Positions 24,907-34,110 of a stretch of DNA of 64,000 nt are shown here, piece by piece. Within the stretch, counting starts at the first letter, position 1; each line of letters opens with the position of its first letter. Location of the stretch: assembly GCA_013360215.1 (NCBI GenBank), contig JABWCP010000005.1, forward strand, positions 175,575 through 239,574. The letters run 5' to 3'. This stretch comes from a bacterium. Lineage in GTDB: Bacteria > CLD3 > SB21. Both the position numbers and the translations under genes were made by a program. The notes beneath the pieces were generated by a model. It saw only the letters and a list, made by a program, of their open reading frames with translations. It had not been told where the DNA came from and ran no database searches.

Positions 24907-26196
24907 GTGACAATCGAACCTTATTTTACGACGGGTCAACACAATCGTTTTTCAGAAATGGCCAAAGGCCTTCTCGGATCGGAGATTCTCAAGATCGCTT
25001 CCGACATTCGTGCTATGGTGGCCAAAGGGCAAAAAATCGGAAATCTCACCGTCGGCGATTTCAGTCCGGCGGAATTTCGTATTCCTCAGTTTATGGAAGA
25101 CGCCATTCGCCGGCATTATGCCCAAGGACAAACCAACTATCCTCCTTCGGACGGTATGCTCGAACTTCGCAACGCAATCGTCGGTTTTTATAAAACATGG
25201 CTTGATGTAGAATATCCGGTTAAGTCTGTTCTCGTAGCCAGCGGTGCGCGACCATTGATCTACAGCCTTTTCCGTGCGATCGTGGACCCGGGCGACAAAG
25301 TCGTTTACCCTGTTCCGACATGGAATAACAATAATTTCGTTCAAATGCTCGGTGCACAGGGCGTTCCGGTACATTGTCATGAAGAGCATGCGTTTTTACC
25401 GACGGTGGATTTGCTGAAACCGCATTTGCACGATGCACGCCTGATATGCCTCAATTCACCGCTCAATCCGTCCGGCACGGCGTTTTCACGTCAGGAACTT
25501 GAGGCCATCTGCGACATGATCCTTGAAGAAAATAAACGCCGTACCATCGAAGACGCTTTGTATCTGATGTATGATCAGGTGTATTGGATGTTGACTTTCG
25601 GTAAAACAGAGCACTTCAACCCCGTACACCTTCGCCCGGAGATCGCTCCCTACACAGTGATGGTGGATGCGGTTTCCAAAGCGTTTGCCGCTACCGGTGT
25701 GCGTGTCGGATGGTGCGTCGGTCCTCCGGATATTATCGAACGTATGTCCGCCATACTCGGCCACGTCGGCGCGTGGGCACCACGTGCGGAACAAATGGCC
25801 ACCGCTGAACTTCTCAACAATAAAGAAGAAATCGTCAAATACCACAGTGTCATGAAAGTAGGCGTGCAGGATCGGCTCAACGCTTTATACGAAGGCCTTT
25901 CCGCAATGGCCAAGGACGGTTTACCCATCAAAACGATCGTACCCATGGGCGCAATTTATCTTTCGGTACAATTCAATTTTCTTGGCCGCAAAAAACCGGA
26001 CGGAACCGTATTCACCAATAGCGAAGAAATCCGCCAGTACCTTTTATTCGAATCACAAATCGGTGTGGTACCGTTTAAAGCTTTCGGATATCAGCATGAT
26101 ACGGGATGGTTTCGCCTGTCGGTTGGCGCCGTTTCCATGAAAGATATCGAAGAGGCGTTGCCGCGATTGCGTCGTATCTTAGAAAAATTAGTCTGA
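24907..26196 (+). CDS. PLP-dependent aminotransferase, class I/II
   Basis: The 429-residue enzyme has a fold-type I core: NLTVGDFSP, NYPPSDGMLELRNAI (about 77-91), GARPLIYSLFRAIVDPGD (about 115-133), LNSPLNPSGTAFS (about 180-192), YDQVYW and the PLP lysine in VSKAFAATGVRVGW (Lys about 259). It belongs to the aspartate-aminotransferase-like superfamily; the long loop around GHVGAWAPRAEQMATA is characteristic of a subgroup without a defined substrate. Start GTG 24907, set by the ribosome site. The redox protein gene follows 7 bp after the stop, so they are cotranscribed. Confidence 0.92.
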   Translation: MTIEPYFTTGQHNRFSEMAKGLLGSEILKIASDIRAMVAKGQKIGNLTVGDFSPAEFRIPQFMEDAIRRHYAQGQTNYPPSDGMLELRNAIVGFYKTWLDVEYPVKSVLVASGARPLIYSLFRAIVDPGDKVVYPVPTWNNNNFVQMLGAQGVPVHCHEEHAFLPTVDLLKPHLHDARLICLNSPLNPSGTAFSRQELEAICDMILEENKRRTIEDALYLMYDQVYWMLTFGKTEHFNPVHLRPEIAPYTVMVDAVSKAFAATGVRVGWCVGPPDIIERMSAILGHVGAWAPRAEQMATAELLNNKEEIVKYHSVMKVGVQDRLNALYEGLSAMAKDGLPIKTIVPMGAIYLSVQFNFLGRKKPDGTVFTNSEEIRQYLLFESQIGVVPFKAFGYQHDTGWFRLSVGAVSMKDIEEALPRLRRILEKLV

Positions 26197-26203
26197 CCGG
26201 TTT

Positions 26204-26878
26204 ATGGATAAAAATAGTATGACCATCAAACCCGGTCTTGCGGCCCCCGAATTGCGCATTTCCGAATGGATACAGGGTACAGCAACCCCGCTTTCCGAAT
26301 TACGAAGGCGTGTCGTAATTATCGAAGTATTTCAGGTCAATTGCCCGGGCTGTTTTCTCTACGGTTTACCCGAAATCTTGGAAATCGCAGCTAAACATAA
26401 AAACGAACCGCTTACCGTGATCGGTCTGGCAACGGCGTTTGAGGATTTTGACATCAATACCAAAGACAATCTTCAAAAACTTTTACAGACCGGTGAATTG
26501 GTCGGTGAAACGGCACGCGTCTTGAAAGAACATGACTGGGCAACCGATAACAAACTGCGTTACACGATTCCGATTCCCGTCGCAATGGATCGCCTGAGTG
26601 AAGGTTCACGCTTAGATACGGTTTCACAAATCGAACGCATCATCGAACGCGATATCACCAATTTTGACCGCCTCAGCTACGGGGAACAAGGACGTATCCG
26701 CGAATCCATATTGAAGTACTTAAATGAACGCACACTGGTTCCCGAAACATTTGATCTCTACAATCTCAGCGGGACACCCTCCAGTATTGTCATTGATAAA
26801 AAAGGCATCCTCCGCCATATCCAATTCGGCTCTACAGGAAATCTGGAAAAAATCATTCGGCCGCTGCTGACTGAATAA
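26204..26878 (+). CDS. Thioredoxin-fold redox protein (AhpC/TSA/TlpA-like)
   Basis: The 224-residue protein opens with GLAAPELRISEWIQG, then VIIEVFQVNCPGCFLYGLPE (about 37-56), a thioredoxin-like beta strand and active site with the dithiol motif CPGC. It ends with GTPSSIVIDKKGILRHIQFG, the conserved cis-Pro (TP) and C-terminal strand of TlpA/peroxiredoxin proteins. A long insert (about 75-170) separates the halves. No signal peptide is seen, so it is cytoplasmic. It probably reduces disulfides or peroxides; the NCPGC context is unlike WCxxC thioredoxins. It is likely in one transcript with the aminotransferase. Confidence 0.85.
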   Translation: MDKNSMTIKPGLAAPELRISEWIQGTATPLSELRRRVVIIEVFQVNCPGCFLYGLPEILEIAAKHKNEPLTVIGLATAFEDFDINTKDNLQKLLQTGELVGETARVLKEHDWATDNKLRYTIPIPVAMDRLSEGSRLDTVSQIERIIERDITNFDRLSYGEQGRIRESILKYLNERTLVPETFDLYNLSGTPSSIVIDKKGILRHIQFGSTGNLEKIIRPLLTE

Positions 26879-26967
26879 AAATCTCACGTTATAAAATCTT
26901 CTTCTAAGAACAGATCAAATTTGAAAATAGAGAAGCTATTCTGTCAAAAACTCATTGGAATAAAACA

Positions 26968-27429
26968 ATGAAAACCATTGAAGAAGCATTTATCCATGAA
27001 GGATACTTAAGTATTCCTTTTTCTTACAATGGCGCCGGACACCCTATTATCAAAGTTACTGTTGCGAATGGTTTTCAAACCAACATTCTGCTTGATACGG
27101 GCGCCTCTGCTAATTTACTTGACTTAGAATTCGCAAAAGAAATCGGGCTCAACCCGACACCGACCGGTGAAAAAGGCGGCGGTGCCGGCGGACTCACGCT
27201 GGATGTATTCACCATTGATAACCTTACACTAGAAATCAACGGCAAACATCTTCAATTTACCGATTTCCTTTCGATGGATTTTACGACAATAAAACAATCC
27301 TTGATAACTAACGGTTTAGAAGCTGATTTTCATGGTATTCTGGGTTTTGGATTTTTTAAGAAAACTAAATGTTTTATAGATTACTCTTCAGATAGAATTT
27401 TTATTCAGAACAACTTTTATATCGAATGA
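26968..27429 (+). CDS. Retropepsin-like single-domain aspartyl protease
   Basis: The 153-residue protein has the active-site loop LLDTGAS (about 41-47), flanked by the strand HPIIKVTVANGFQTNIL, and a distal hydrophobic-hydrophobic-Gly element (HGILGFGFFKK) as in retropepsin and pepsin half-domains. With one DTG per chain it would act as a dimer. No signal peptide is evident. The DNA is visibly AT-richer than its neighbours, with a run of non-coding AT before it, which may hint at later acquisition. Substrate and role are unknown. The flanking genes are not closely spaced. Confidence 0.8.
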   Translation: MKTIEEAFIHEGYLSIPFSYNGAGHPIIKVTVANGFQTNILLDTGASANLLDLEFAKEIGLNPTPTGEKGGGAGGLTLDVFTIDNLTLEINGKHLQFTDFLSMDFTTIKQSLITNGLEADFHGILGFGFFKKTKCFIDYSSDRIFIQNNFYIE

Positions 27430-27549
27430 TATAGCCTTCGATTTACCGTTTTTTTTCGATATACTTCGACTGATTGAATTCCTTGAAGCTAAACGTATCA
27501 TGATGTTTGTAGGCTATGTCATCAAACATATCACCCCATACATTTACCC

Positions 27550-28947
27550 ATGACTTCACTTTACAGACCTCTTGGTAATACAGGATATACTTGCCATCCT
27601 TTAGGTTTCGGCAGCTATCGGATAAACGAGGACAATCCGGCGCATGAACGCGCGTTGCGTTCGTATATCCAGCACGGCGGCAATCTTATTGACACCAGCG
27701 CCAATTATGGCGATGGCGCTTCGGAGACATTGATCGGAAAAATCCTCAGCGATATCAATCGCAGCAAAATGATCGTAGTTTCCAAAGGCGGATACATTCA
27801 AGGGCAGAATCTTGCTTTGGCGCAAAAGCATGATTTTCCGGAAGTCATCAAAGTGCAGGATAATCTCTGGCACTGCATTCATCCTGAGTTTTTGGAAACA
27901 CAGATTGCCCTCTCTCTCCAACGCCTGCAATGTGATTACATGGACATCTATCTCCTGCACAACCCGGAATATTTTATCAATCATCAATCCAATTTCGGTC
28001 CGCTTGACGACACGGTACATGAAGCGTTTTATCGTCGTGTGCGCAGAGCTTTCGAATACCTGGAGTCGCAGGTTGCCCTGGGACGTATCCGATACTACGG
28101 CATAAGCTCCAATAATTTCGGTTATCATGCGCAAGATCGCGCCCGCACGGACGTATCGCGCTGCTGGGCGATGGCAGAAGAAGTTTCACCCCATCATCAT
28201 TTTCGTGTGGTACAAATGCCGATGAATCCGTATGAAGCAGGGGGCGCCATCTATCCCACGCAAAACGGTTTGACGCCGTTGGAATTTTGTATCAAACACA
28301 ACATCGGTGTTTTAATCAATCGTCCTCTGAACGCTTTTTATGATAACCGACTTATTCGAATCGCCGACTATGTGACTCCCGGACAAAATAAACCGGATAT
28401 TTCCACGCTTCGCGACGAAATGCAGCCCCTGATTAATCTTGAAAACGAATTTAAACTGCGCTTCAACGGTACCCCGTTTGGCGATGAAGAGCAGGGCCTT
28501 GTTTCTTATTTGCTGTATATCGCCGATGATCTTCCATCCAAAGAACATTGGAATACGGTGATAGACCGCTACATCGTACCGACGGTTACGCAATGGCTCC
28601 GCGATCAAAGTGCACTCTACAACGATAGTATCGTTTGGAATGCTTGGCAGGAAAATTTTGTCAAAGCCGTCAATCTCGCATTGGATCGCGTCGAAAAGTA
28701 TGTCGCCTACAGCGATCAGAAAGTTTCCGATCGCGTCCGTCAAAGGCTCATGGATTCCGGTTATCCGTCAAGTGATGCGTCGTTGAGCCAAATGGCATTG
28801 TCGCTGCTCATACAAACGCACGGCGTCTCTTGTGTACTCAACGGGATGCGCACCGAATCGTACGTCAAAGATGCCATGGCCGCACTGAATTTGCCTGCGG
28901 TGGATGCCAAATATATTTTAGAACACTTTGATCAATCCATTCGCTAA
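27550..28947 (+). CDS. Aldo/keto reductase, extended
   Basis: The 465-residue protein follows the AKR barrel at its start: YRPLGNTGYTCHPLGFGSYRI, NLIDTSANYGDGASETLIGK (catalytic Asp and Tyr near residues 49-54), IVVSKGG (Lys), YMDIYLLHNPEY (His) and YYGISSNNFG. It is about 140 residues longer than a usual AKR. The extra length is a helical region (about 290-420) before GVSCVLNGMRTESYVKDAMAAL, which resembles the C-terminal NADP site. Substrate is unknown. Its stop codon (28945-28947) is directly followed by the tsaC start. Confidence 0.87.
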   Translation: MTSLYRPLGNTGYTCHPLGFGSYRINEDNPAHERALRSYIQHGGNLIDTSANYGDGASETLIGKILSDINRSKMIVVSKGGYIQGQNLALAQKHDFPEVIKVQDNLWHCIHPEFLETQIALSLQRLQCDYMDIYLLHNPEYFINHQSNFGPLDDTVHEAFYRRVRRAFEYLESQVALGRIRYYGISSNNFGYHAQDRARTDVSRCWAMAEEVSPHHHFRVVQMPMNPYEAGGAIYPTQNGLTPLEFCIKHNIGVLINRPLNAFYDNRLIRIADYVTPGQNKPDISTLRDEMQPLINLENEFKLRFNGTPFGDEEQGLVSYLLYIADDLPSKEHWNTVIDRYIVPTVTQWLRDQSALYNDSIVWNAWQENFVKAVNLALDRVEKYVAYSDQKVSDRVRQRLMDSGYPSSDASLSQMALSLLIQTHGVSCVLNGMRTESYVKDAMAALNLPAVDAKYILEHFDQSIR

Positions 28948-29922
28948 ATGAAAACGCTCAAGCTCAAGCCTACGGATGCAAATATCCGTAAAGCCGCGCG
29001 CATCCTACAGAAAGGCGGTTTGGTCGCACTGCCCACGGAGACGGTGTATGGTCTCGCAGCCAATGCGATGGACGCCAAGGCTGTTCGACGTATTTTCAAA
29101 GCGAAGGGAAGGCCTTCCGATAATCCATTGATCGTACACATCGCCGATCGCCGGATGCTCAGTACTTTGGTGGACACGATCCCGGAACACGCGCGGTTGC
29201 TCATGCGTCATTTTTGGCCAGGACCGCTTACACTTGTACTTCGGCACAATGGTGCATTACCCTTGACCGTAACCGCCGGTTTATCCACGGTCGCTGTACG
29301 TTTACCGGGACTTGCTTTGACACGAAGGATCATTCGCTTATCCGGCGTACCCCTCGCCGCGCCGTCGTCCAATCGCTCCGGGCGACCAAGCCCTACGCAA
29401 TCCGAACATGTACTTCATGATCTTGACGGGCGCATTGAGGCCGTCATCGAAGGAGGCGTTTCCCGCGTCGGTATCGAATCTACAGTCGTAGATGTCACCG
29501 GAAAAATTCCGGTCATACTCCGCCCGGGCCATATCACGATTGAGGATATACGTCGTGTGTGCGGTCATGCCCGTTTGTCACACCACCGTCGGCATACCAG
29601 CGTACGTTCACCGGGTATGAAGTACCGTCATTATGCACCGGATACACCTGTACAAATCATCACACCAGAAAAAATCGAAGCCTATGCTAAACGCAACGCG
29701 CATCTTCGACTTGGTATCATGACCATGCGTCGCGGTTTGCATATACCCAATGCCACTGTGATTTATATCGGTAACACACCGACACGCGCTGCGCGGCATG
29801 TTTTCGCTGCATTGCGAAAATTAGACGGAAAAGTAGATCGTATTGTGTGTGAAGCATTGGAAGAAAAAGGGATCGGCCATGCCGTGATGAATCGCCTGAA
29901 AAAAGCAGCGAGTAAAAAATAA
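28948..29922 (+). CDS. tsaC: Threonylcarbamoyl-AMP synthase, Sua5 form
   Basis: The 324-residue enzyme makes threonylcarbamoyl-AMP for the t6A37 modification of tRNAs. The YrdC domain (about 10-200) has GGLVALPTETVYGLAANA (about 23-40), KGRPSDNPLIVHI (about 52-64), PGPLTLVL, VAVRLPG and APSSNRSGRPSPT. A Sua5 C-terminal domain follows (SPGMKYRHYAPDTPVQI), linking it to Sua5/YwlC rather than the short TsaC. It starts without spacing after the aldo/keto reductase stop, and an HD-domain gene follows 21 bp on. Confidence 0.95.
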   Translation: MKTLKLKPTDANIRKAARILQKGGLVALPTETVYGLAANAMDAKAVRRIFKAKGRPSDNPLIVHIADRRMLSTLVDTIPEHARLLMRHFWPGPLTLVLRHNGALPLTVTAGLSTVAVRLPGLALTRRIIRLSGVPLAAPSSNRSGRPSPTQSEHVLHDLDGRIEAVIEGGVSRVGIESTVVDVTGKIPVILRPGHITIEDIRRVCGHARLSHHRRHTSVRSPGMKYRHYAPDTPVQIITPEKIEAYAKRNAHLRLGIMTMRRGLHIPNATVIYIGNTPTRAARHVFAALRKLDGKVDRIVCEALEEKGIGHAVMNRLKKAASKK

Positions 29923-29943
29923 ATTATACGACGGAGATAAATC

Positions 29944-30504
29944 ATGCATCGGGAAGCAGCTTGGGCGCTTTTGTGCGAGTACACCAAAGGCGAAAGCCTT
30001 CGTAAACATGCTTTAGCCGTAGAATGTGCGGTTCGGGCTTATGCAGTAAAATTTGGCGAAGATGTTGAGTTGTGGAGTGTCACGGCGCTGTTGCATGATT
30101 TTGATTATGAGATGTTCCCGGATCCGGTTGCACCGAACGGACATCCCTACAAAGGAAACGAAATACTCAAAGACAAAGGTTACCCGGACGATGTGCGTCG
30201 TGCGATCATGTCCCACGCGGATTACACCGGTGTTTCGCGCGACTCTTTGCTGGAAAAAACTCTCTTTGCTTGTGATGAATTGGCCGGTTTCATAACCGCC
30301 GTTGCGTATGTTCGTCCCACAAAGTCGGTAAAAGAAGTCGAGGTAAAATCCGTTCGAAAGAAAATGAAAGACAAGGCCTTTGCGGCCAAAGTCAATCGCG
30401 ATGATATTATCAACGGAGCGGCCGCACTCGGCATAGATCTGGATGAACATATCGCTTTTGTTATTAAAGCCATGCAAGATAATGCGGATTCGTTGGGATT
30501 ATAG
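29944..30504 (+). CDS. HD-domain metal phosphohydrolase
   Basis: The 186-residue protein has the HD signature: LRKHALAVECAVRAYA (first His, about 22), ALLHDFDYEMFPD (HD pair, about 49-61), AIMSHADYTGV (His about 90) and a final Asp in ACDELAGF (about 110). This short HD form is usually annotated as an HDIG-type hydrolase of unknown substrate. A perfect SD-like GGAG (29933-29936) precedes the ATG. It is the last gene of the unit with the aldo/keto reductase and tsaC; its stop faces the convergent kinase gene 9 bp away. Confidence 0.9.
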   Translation: MHREAAWALLCEYTKGESLRKHALAVECAVRAYAVKFGEDVELWSVTALLHDFDYEMFPDPVAPNGHPYKGNEILKDKGYPDDVRRAIMSHADYTGVSRDSLLEKTLFACDELAGFITAVAYVRPTKSVKEVEVKSVRKKMKDKAFAAKVNRDDIINGAAALGIDLDEHIAFVIKAMQDNADSLGL

Positions 30505-30513
30505 CGGATATTA

Positions 30514-33500
30514 TTAAACGGGGTGATGACCCTTTGGTAAAACAGTGCGCATGGTTGTGCCTTTTCCAGTCTCCGATGACACATCAATATGTCCGCCATG
30601 TTTGTGGACGATACCGTATGCCTCCGATAAACCTAATCCCCTCCCCTGACCTACCGGGCGCGTCGTAAAAAACGGGTCAAATATTTTCTTAAGATCATCG
30701 GGTGCGATACCGACACCGTTATCCGTGATGACGATAGATATCCACGCCTGATCGTGCGCCAGAGCCGATGTCGTTTGTACGGAAATAACACCGGAACCAG
30801 AGCGAATCACCGCCTGCGTTTCAGCTTCCCGTATCGCCTGCACCGCATTGGTCAATACATTAAAAAACACCTGATTCATTTCAGAGGCGTTAACATGAGC
30901 AATACAATCTTCGCCCAGTGAGGTATCAATGCGAATGTCATTGTGTTGCTTGACAAACAAATCAATAATGCGGAGTAAATCCGCATTGATATCCGTTTCT
31001 TTGTAACCGCTTTCGCCGATACGGGCAAACTTTCGAAGGTTTTCGACAATATCACGGATGCGGCGCGAACCGGTAATACCATTGTTTATTTGCTCCAATA
31101 GTTCATGCATCCATCCGTGGGTTTCGGACGGAGAAGGAAGCGCTGTAGATTCGAGCGTATCACCACCTGCAGCATACCGGCGACGCATTTTTTCAACACT
31201 GTCTTTCAACCCTTCAAAGTTACCGTAAACGAAGGTTAACGGATTATTGATTTCATGTGCGATGCCGGCTGTCATTTGACCGAGCGAAGCCATTTTTTCA
31301 GATTGTACAAGTTGCGCCTGCGTGTCCCGAAGCCGCACGATCGTATCATTTAGTTCCTGATTGATCTTGGCCAGTTCACGTGCCTTTTCCAGTTCATGAC
31401 GTTTGCGTTCATTTTGAATGCGTATGCGAACAAAAAGCATTAGGCTTAACACAACCAAACCCGTATAAACCGCATAAGCCCACCATGATTGCCACCAGGG
31501 CGGTGTGATACGAATAGTCAGGACACATGTATTTTCATTCCATATTCCATCGTGGTTAGTTGCGCGCACTTGGAATCGGTACGTACCGGGATCCAGATTG
31601 GTGTACGTTGCGATACGACGCCCGGCGTCGATATAATTCCAATCTTCGTCAAAGCCTTCCATTTTATAAGCGTACCTGTTTTTTTCAGGTTGCGTAAATG
31701 TCAATGCAGAGAATTTTAATCCGATTACCGATTCGCGATAGGATAAGACGAGCTCTTCCAATTCGGATATCGCTTTGGGAAGTATAAATCCGTTATACGA
31801 TTTTCCCACTTCTACCGTTTGATTGAATAACTCCAGGCCGGTAATCACGACGGCAAATTTATCCGTATTATCTTTGATGCTGTCCGGATGAAAATAATCC
31901 AACCCATTAATTCCTCCGAAGTAAAACCATCCGTCGTGCGAACGAAAATACGCATTCTGATTGTATTCATTATTGGCTAAACCATCGGTCATATCATAGT
32001 TCCGAAATGACTCCGATTGCGGATCAAATCGTGCGATACCGTAATTGGTACTTAGCCAAAGACGACGTTGTGTATCTTCAAGGATCCCATATATAACATC
32101 ACTGATCAAACCTTGCCGGTGATTGTATAGCCGCAGTGTGGACGAATCCGGATCCCATCTTTGCAAACCGACATCTGTACCGACCCACAAAACACCGTCA
32201 TGATCTTCATAGATCGAACGAACACGATTTCGTGAGTGACTGGAGGATCGCGGTGTGTTTGTCGCGAAATCCAAATCTATAAACCGGCGCTCCGTGGGGG
32301 CAAATGATTTTAATCCCCCGGCGGTGCCAATCCAAAGTTTGCCATCGCGGCCTGTATGCAAAGCTAGCACAGGATCATTGGAAAAATAACCGGGTTCACC
32401 CAAGGCCGGTTGAACTCTCTCAAAATTTTTCTTCTTTTCATCAAAACGACAAAACCCGCCTCCGGTCGTACCAAACCACATAGTACCTTGTGCATCCTCA
32501 GCGATGGACCAGACACCATTATTGGGTAAAGAATTTTCTGACGAGGGATCATGTTTGTATATCGTAATCTTATTTGTCAATGAGTCCATGACGGCCAAGC
32601 CCGCTGCGCTTGTCCCTATCCACAAACGCCCTTTGGTGTCACGGCGAATGATACGGATACGGTTTTCCGGCAACGATGATGCTGCGCTCGGTTCAGACGT
32701 AAAAACAAAAATAGATCCTGTGCGCGAATCTAAACGATTTAGCCCTTTGAATGTTCCGAGCCACATCGTTCCATCCGTATCTTTCCAAATACTACGAACA
32801 CGGTTATCCGAAATGGATGCCGAATTATGAGGGTCATGACGCATCGAACGAAAATCTTTTTTTCGTGTATCAAAAACATTCACTCCGCCGCTATATGTTC
32901 CTATCCACATACGTCCGGACCGATCACAAAAAAACGCATAGAGACTGTTGTCACCTAAACTTGTAGCATCCTTCGCATCGTATTTGTACGAACTCACAAT
33001 ACGGCCCGTACGATCAATCGTGCGAATACCGCTGCCAAATGTTCCGACCCATACCGTTTGATCGGTATTTTCCGTTAAAGCAAAAACGGCTCTGGACGTC
33101 AAGACCGAATCCTGCACGGATCGAAAACGCCCTTGCTCCTGATCGCTGCGATCAAGAATACTCAAACCGTTATACGTGCCAATCCACAACGTACCGTATT
33201 GATCTTCTATAATAGTGCGAATGCGATCATCCGCCAATGATGACGCATTACGAGAATCATGGCGATACACCTGCATCTGCATGGTTTGCGGATCCATACG
33301 ATACAATCCGCCGCCAAAAGTACCGACCCATAGTTTTCCATCCTGCGTCGCACGAAGACTCATGATTTCATTGGATGCAAGCGAAGTATTGCTCGTATCA
33401 TAAATCGTGAAGGCATGCGTAGTTTGATTAAGCATCGCTAGGCCACCACCAATCGTTCCAACCCATAATTTGCCGCGCGCATCTTCGGAGATGGCCCATA

Positions 33501-33939
33501 CTCGACCGTGCGGAAGTGAACCGGGTTTACCTTTTCGTGGCGAATACCGAACAAATGATTGGCTTTGCCTGTCATAACAGTTAAGCCCGTCGCCATCCGT
33601 ACCTATCCATAGTTTTCCGTTTCGGTCTTCATAGATTGTCTGAATCCAGTTATCTGAAATCGAAAGGCTATCTTGCGGATCATGACGAAATATTTTAAAA
33701 CCGTATCCATCATAACGATTAAGCCCATCTTGAGTACCCAACCATATGAACCCCAGTTTATCCTGCAAAAGACAATGGACGGCGCTTTGCGATAAACCTT
33801 CTTCGATAGAAATACGCTTGAACGTGGCCTGTTGACTAAAAACAGAAACAGGTAAACCCGCCAAACTGAACATCATTCCTGCAACGGCAGAAAAGAAAAC
33901 AAAAACCGAACTCCGTTTTTTGGAAGCAAAGGTCATCAA
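30514..33939 (-). CDS. Propeller sensor histidine kinase 1
   Basis: The 1,141-residue membrane sensor has a signal/anchor segment, then about 700 residues of two-component-regulator propeller repeats (unit xLWIGTxxGLNRYD, recurring about every 45-50 aa). A Y_Y_Y immunoglobulin-like domain (about 750-820), one transmembrane helix near 830, a coiled coil and the kinase core follow, with AGIAHEINNPL (phospho-His about 900) and ATP-binding motifs NVLTNAVQA, DNGVGI and GRGLGLS. It has no receiver or DNA-binding domain, unlike Bacteroides HTCS proteins, so its partner is separate. No response regulator gene is adjacent. It probably senses an extracytoplasmic ligand; the ligand is unknown. Confidence 0.93.
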   Translation of the reverse strand: MMTFASKKRSSVFVFFSAVAGMMFSLAGLPVSVFSQQATFKRISIEEGLSQSAVHCLLQDKLGFIWLGTQDGLNRYDGYGFKIFRHDPQDSLSISDNWIQTIYEDRNGKLWIGTDGDGLNCYDRQSQSFVRYSPRKGKPGSLPHGRVWAISEDARGKLWVGTIGGGLAMLNQTTHAFTIYDTSNTSLASNEIMSLRATQDGKLWVGTFGGGLYRMDPQTMQMQVYRHDSRNASSLADDRIRTIIEDQYGTLWIGTYNGLSILDRSDQEQGRFRSVQDSVLTSRAVFALTENTDQTVWVGTFGSGIRTIDRTGRIVSSYKYDAKDATSLGDNSLYAFFCDRSGRMWIGTYSGGVNVFDTRKKDFRSMRHDPHNSASISDNRVRSIWKDTDGTMWLGTFKGLNRLDSRTGSIFVFTSEPSAASSLPENRIRIIRRDTKGRLWIGTSAAGLAVMDSLTNKITIYKHDPSSENSLPNNGVWSIAEDAQGTMWFGTTGGGFCRFDEKKKNFERVQPALGEPGYFSNDPVLALHTGRDGKLWIGTAGGLKSFAPTERRFIDLDFATNTPRSSSHSRNRVRSIYEDHDGVLWVGTDVGLQRWDPDSSTLRLYNHRQGLISDVIYGILEDTQRRLWLSTNYGIARFDPQSESFRNYDMTDGLANNEYNQNAYFRSHDGWFYFGGINGLDYFHPDSIKDNTDKFAVVITGLELFNQTVEVGKSYNGFILPKAISELEELVLSYRESVIGLKFSALTFTQPEKNRYAYKMEGFDEDWNYIDAGRRIATYTNLDPGTYRFQVRATNHDGIWNENTCVLTIRITPPWWQSWWAYAVYTGLVVLSLMLFVRIRIQNERKRHELEKARELAKINQELNDTIVRLRDTQAQLVQSEKMASLGQMTAGIAHEINNPLTFVYGNFEGLKDSVEKMRRRYAAGGDTLESTALPSPSETHGWMHELLEQINNGITGSRRIRDIVENLRKFARIGESGYKETDINADLLRIIDLFVKQHNDIRIDTSLGEDCIAHVNASEMNQVFFNVLTNAVQAIREAETQAVIRSGSGVISVQTTSALAHDQAWISIVITDNGVGIAPDDLKKIFDPFFTTRPVGQGRGLGLSEAYGIVHKHGGHIDVSSETGKGTTMRTVLPKGHHPV

Positions 33940-34110
33940 TAAAACCCGTATGAGTAAAAGGAAATGCTGCGTAATTAAATGAAAACCAAGGCGGCTTAAC
34001 TTAATTCAAACCAATAAGTATCGCTACTACATTTTGCATATAGTTTTTTGCAAATTGCTTTGAAGGGAATGCTTTATTATAGCGTGCATACCGAGGAGAG
34101 AACGTATTAT

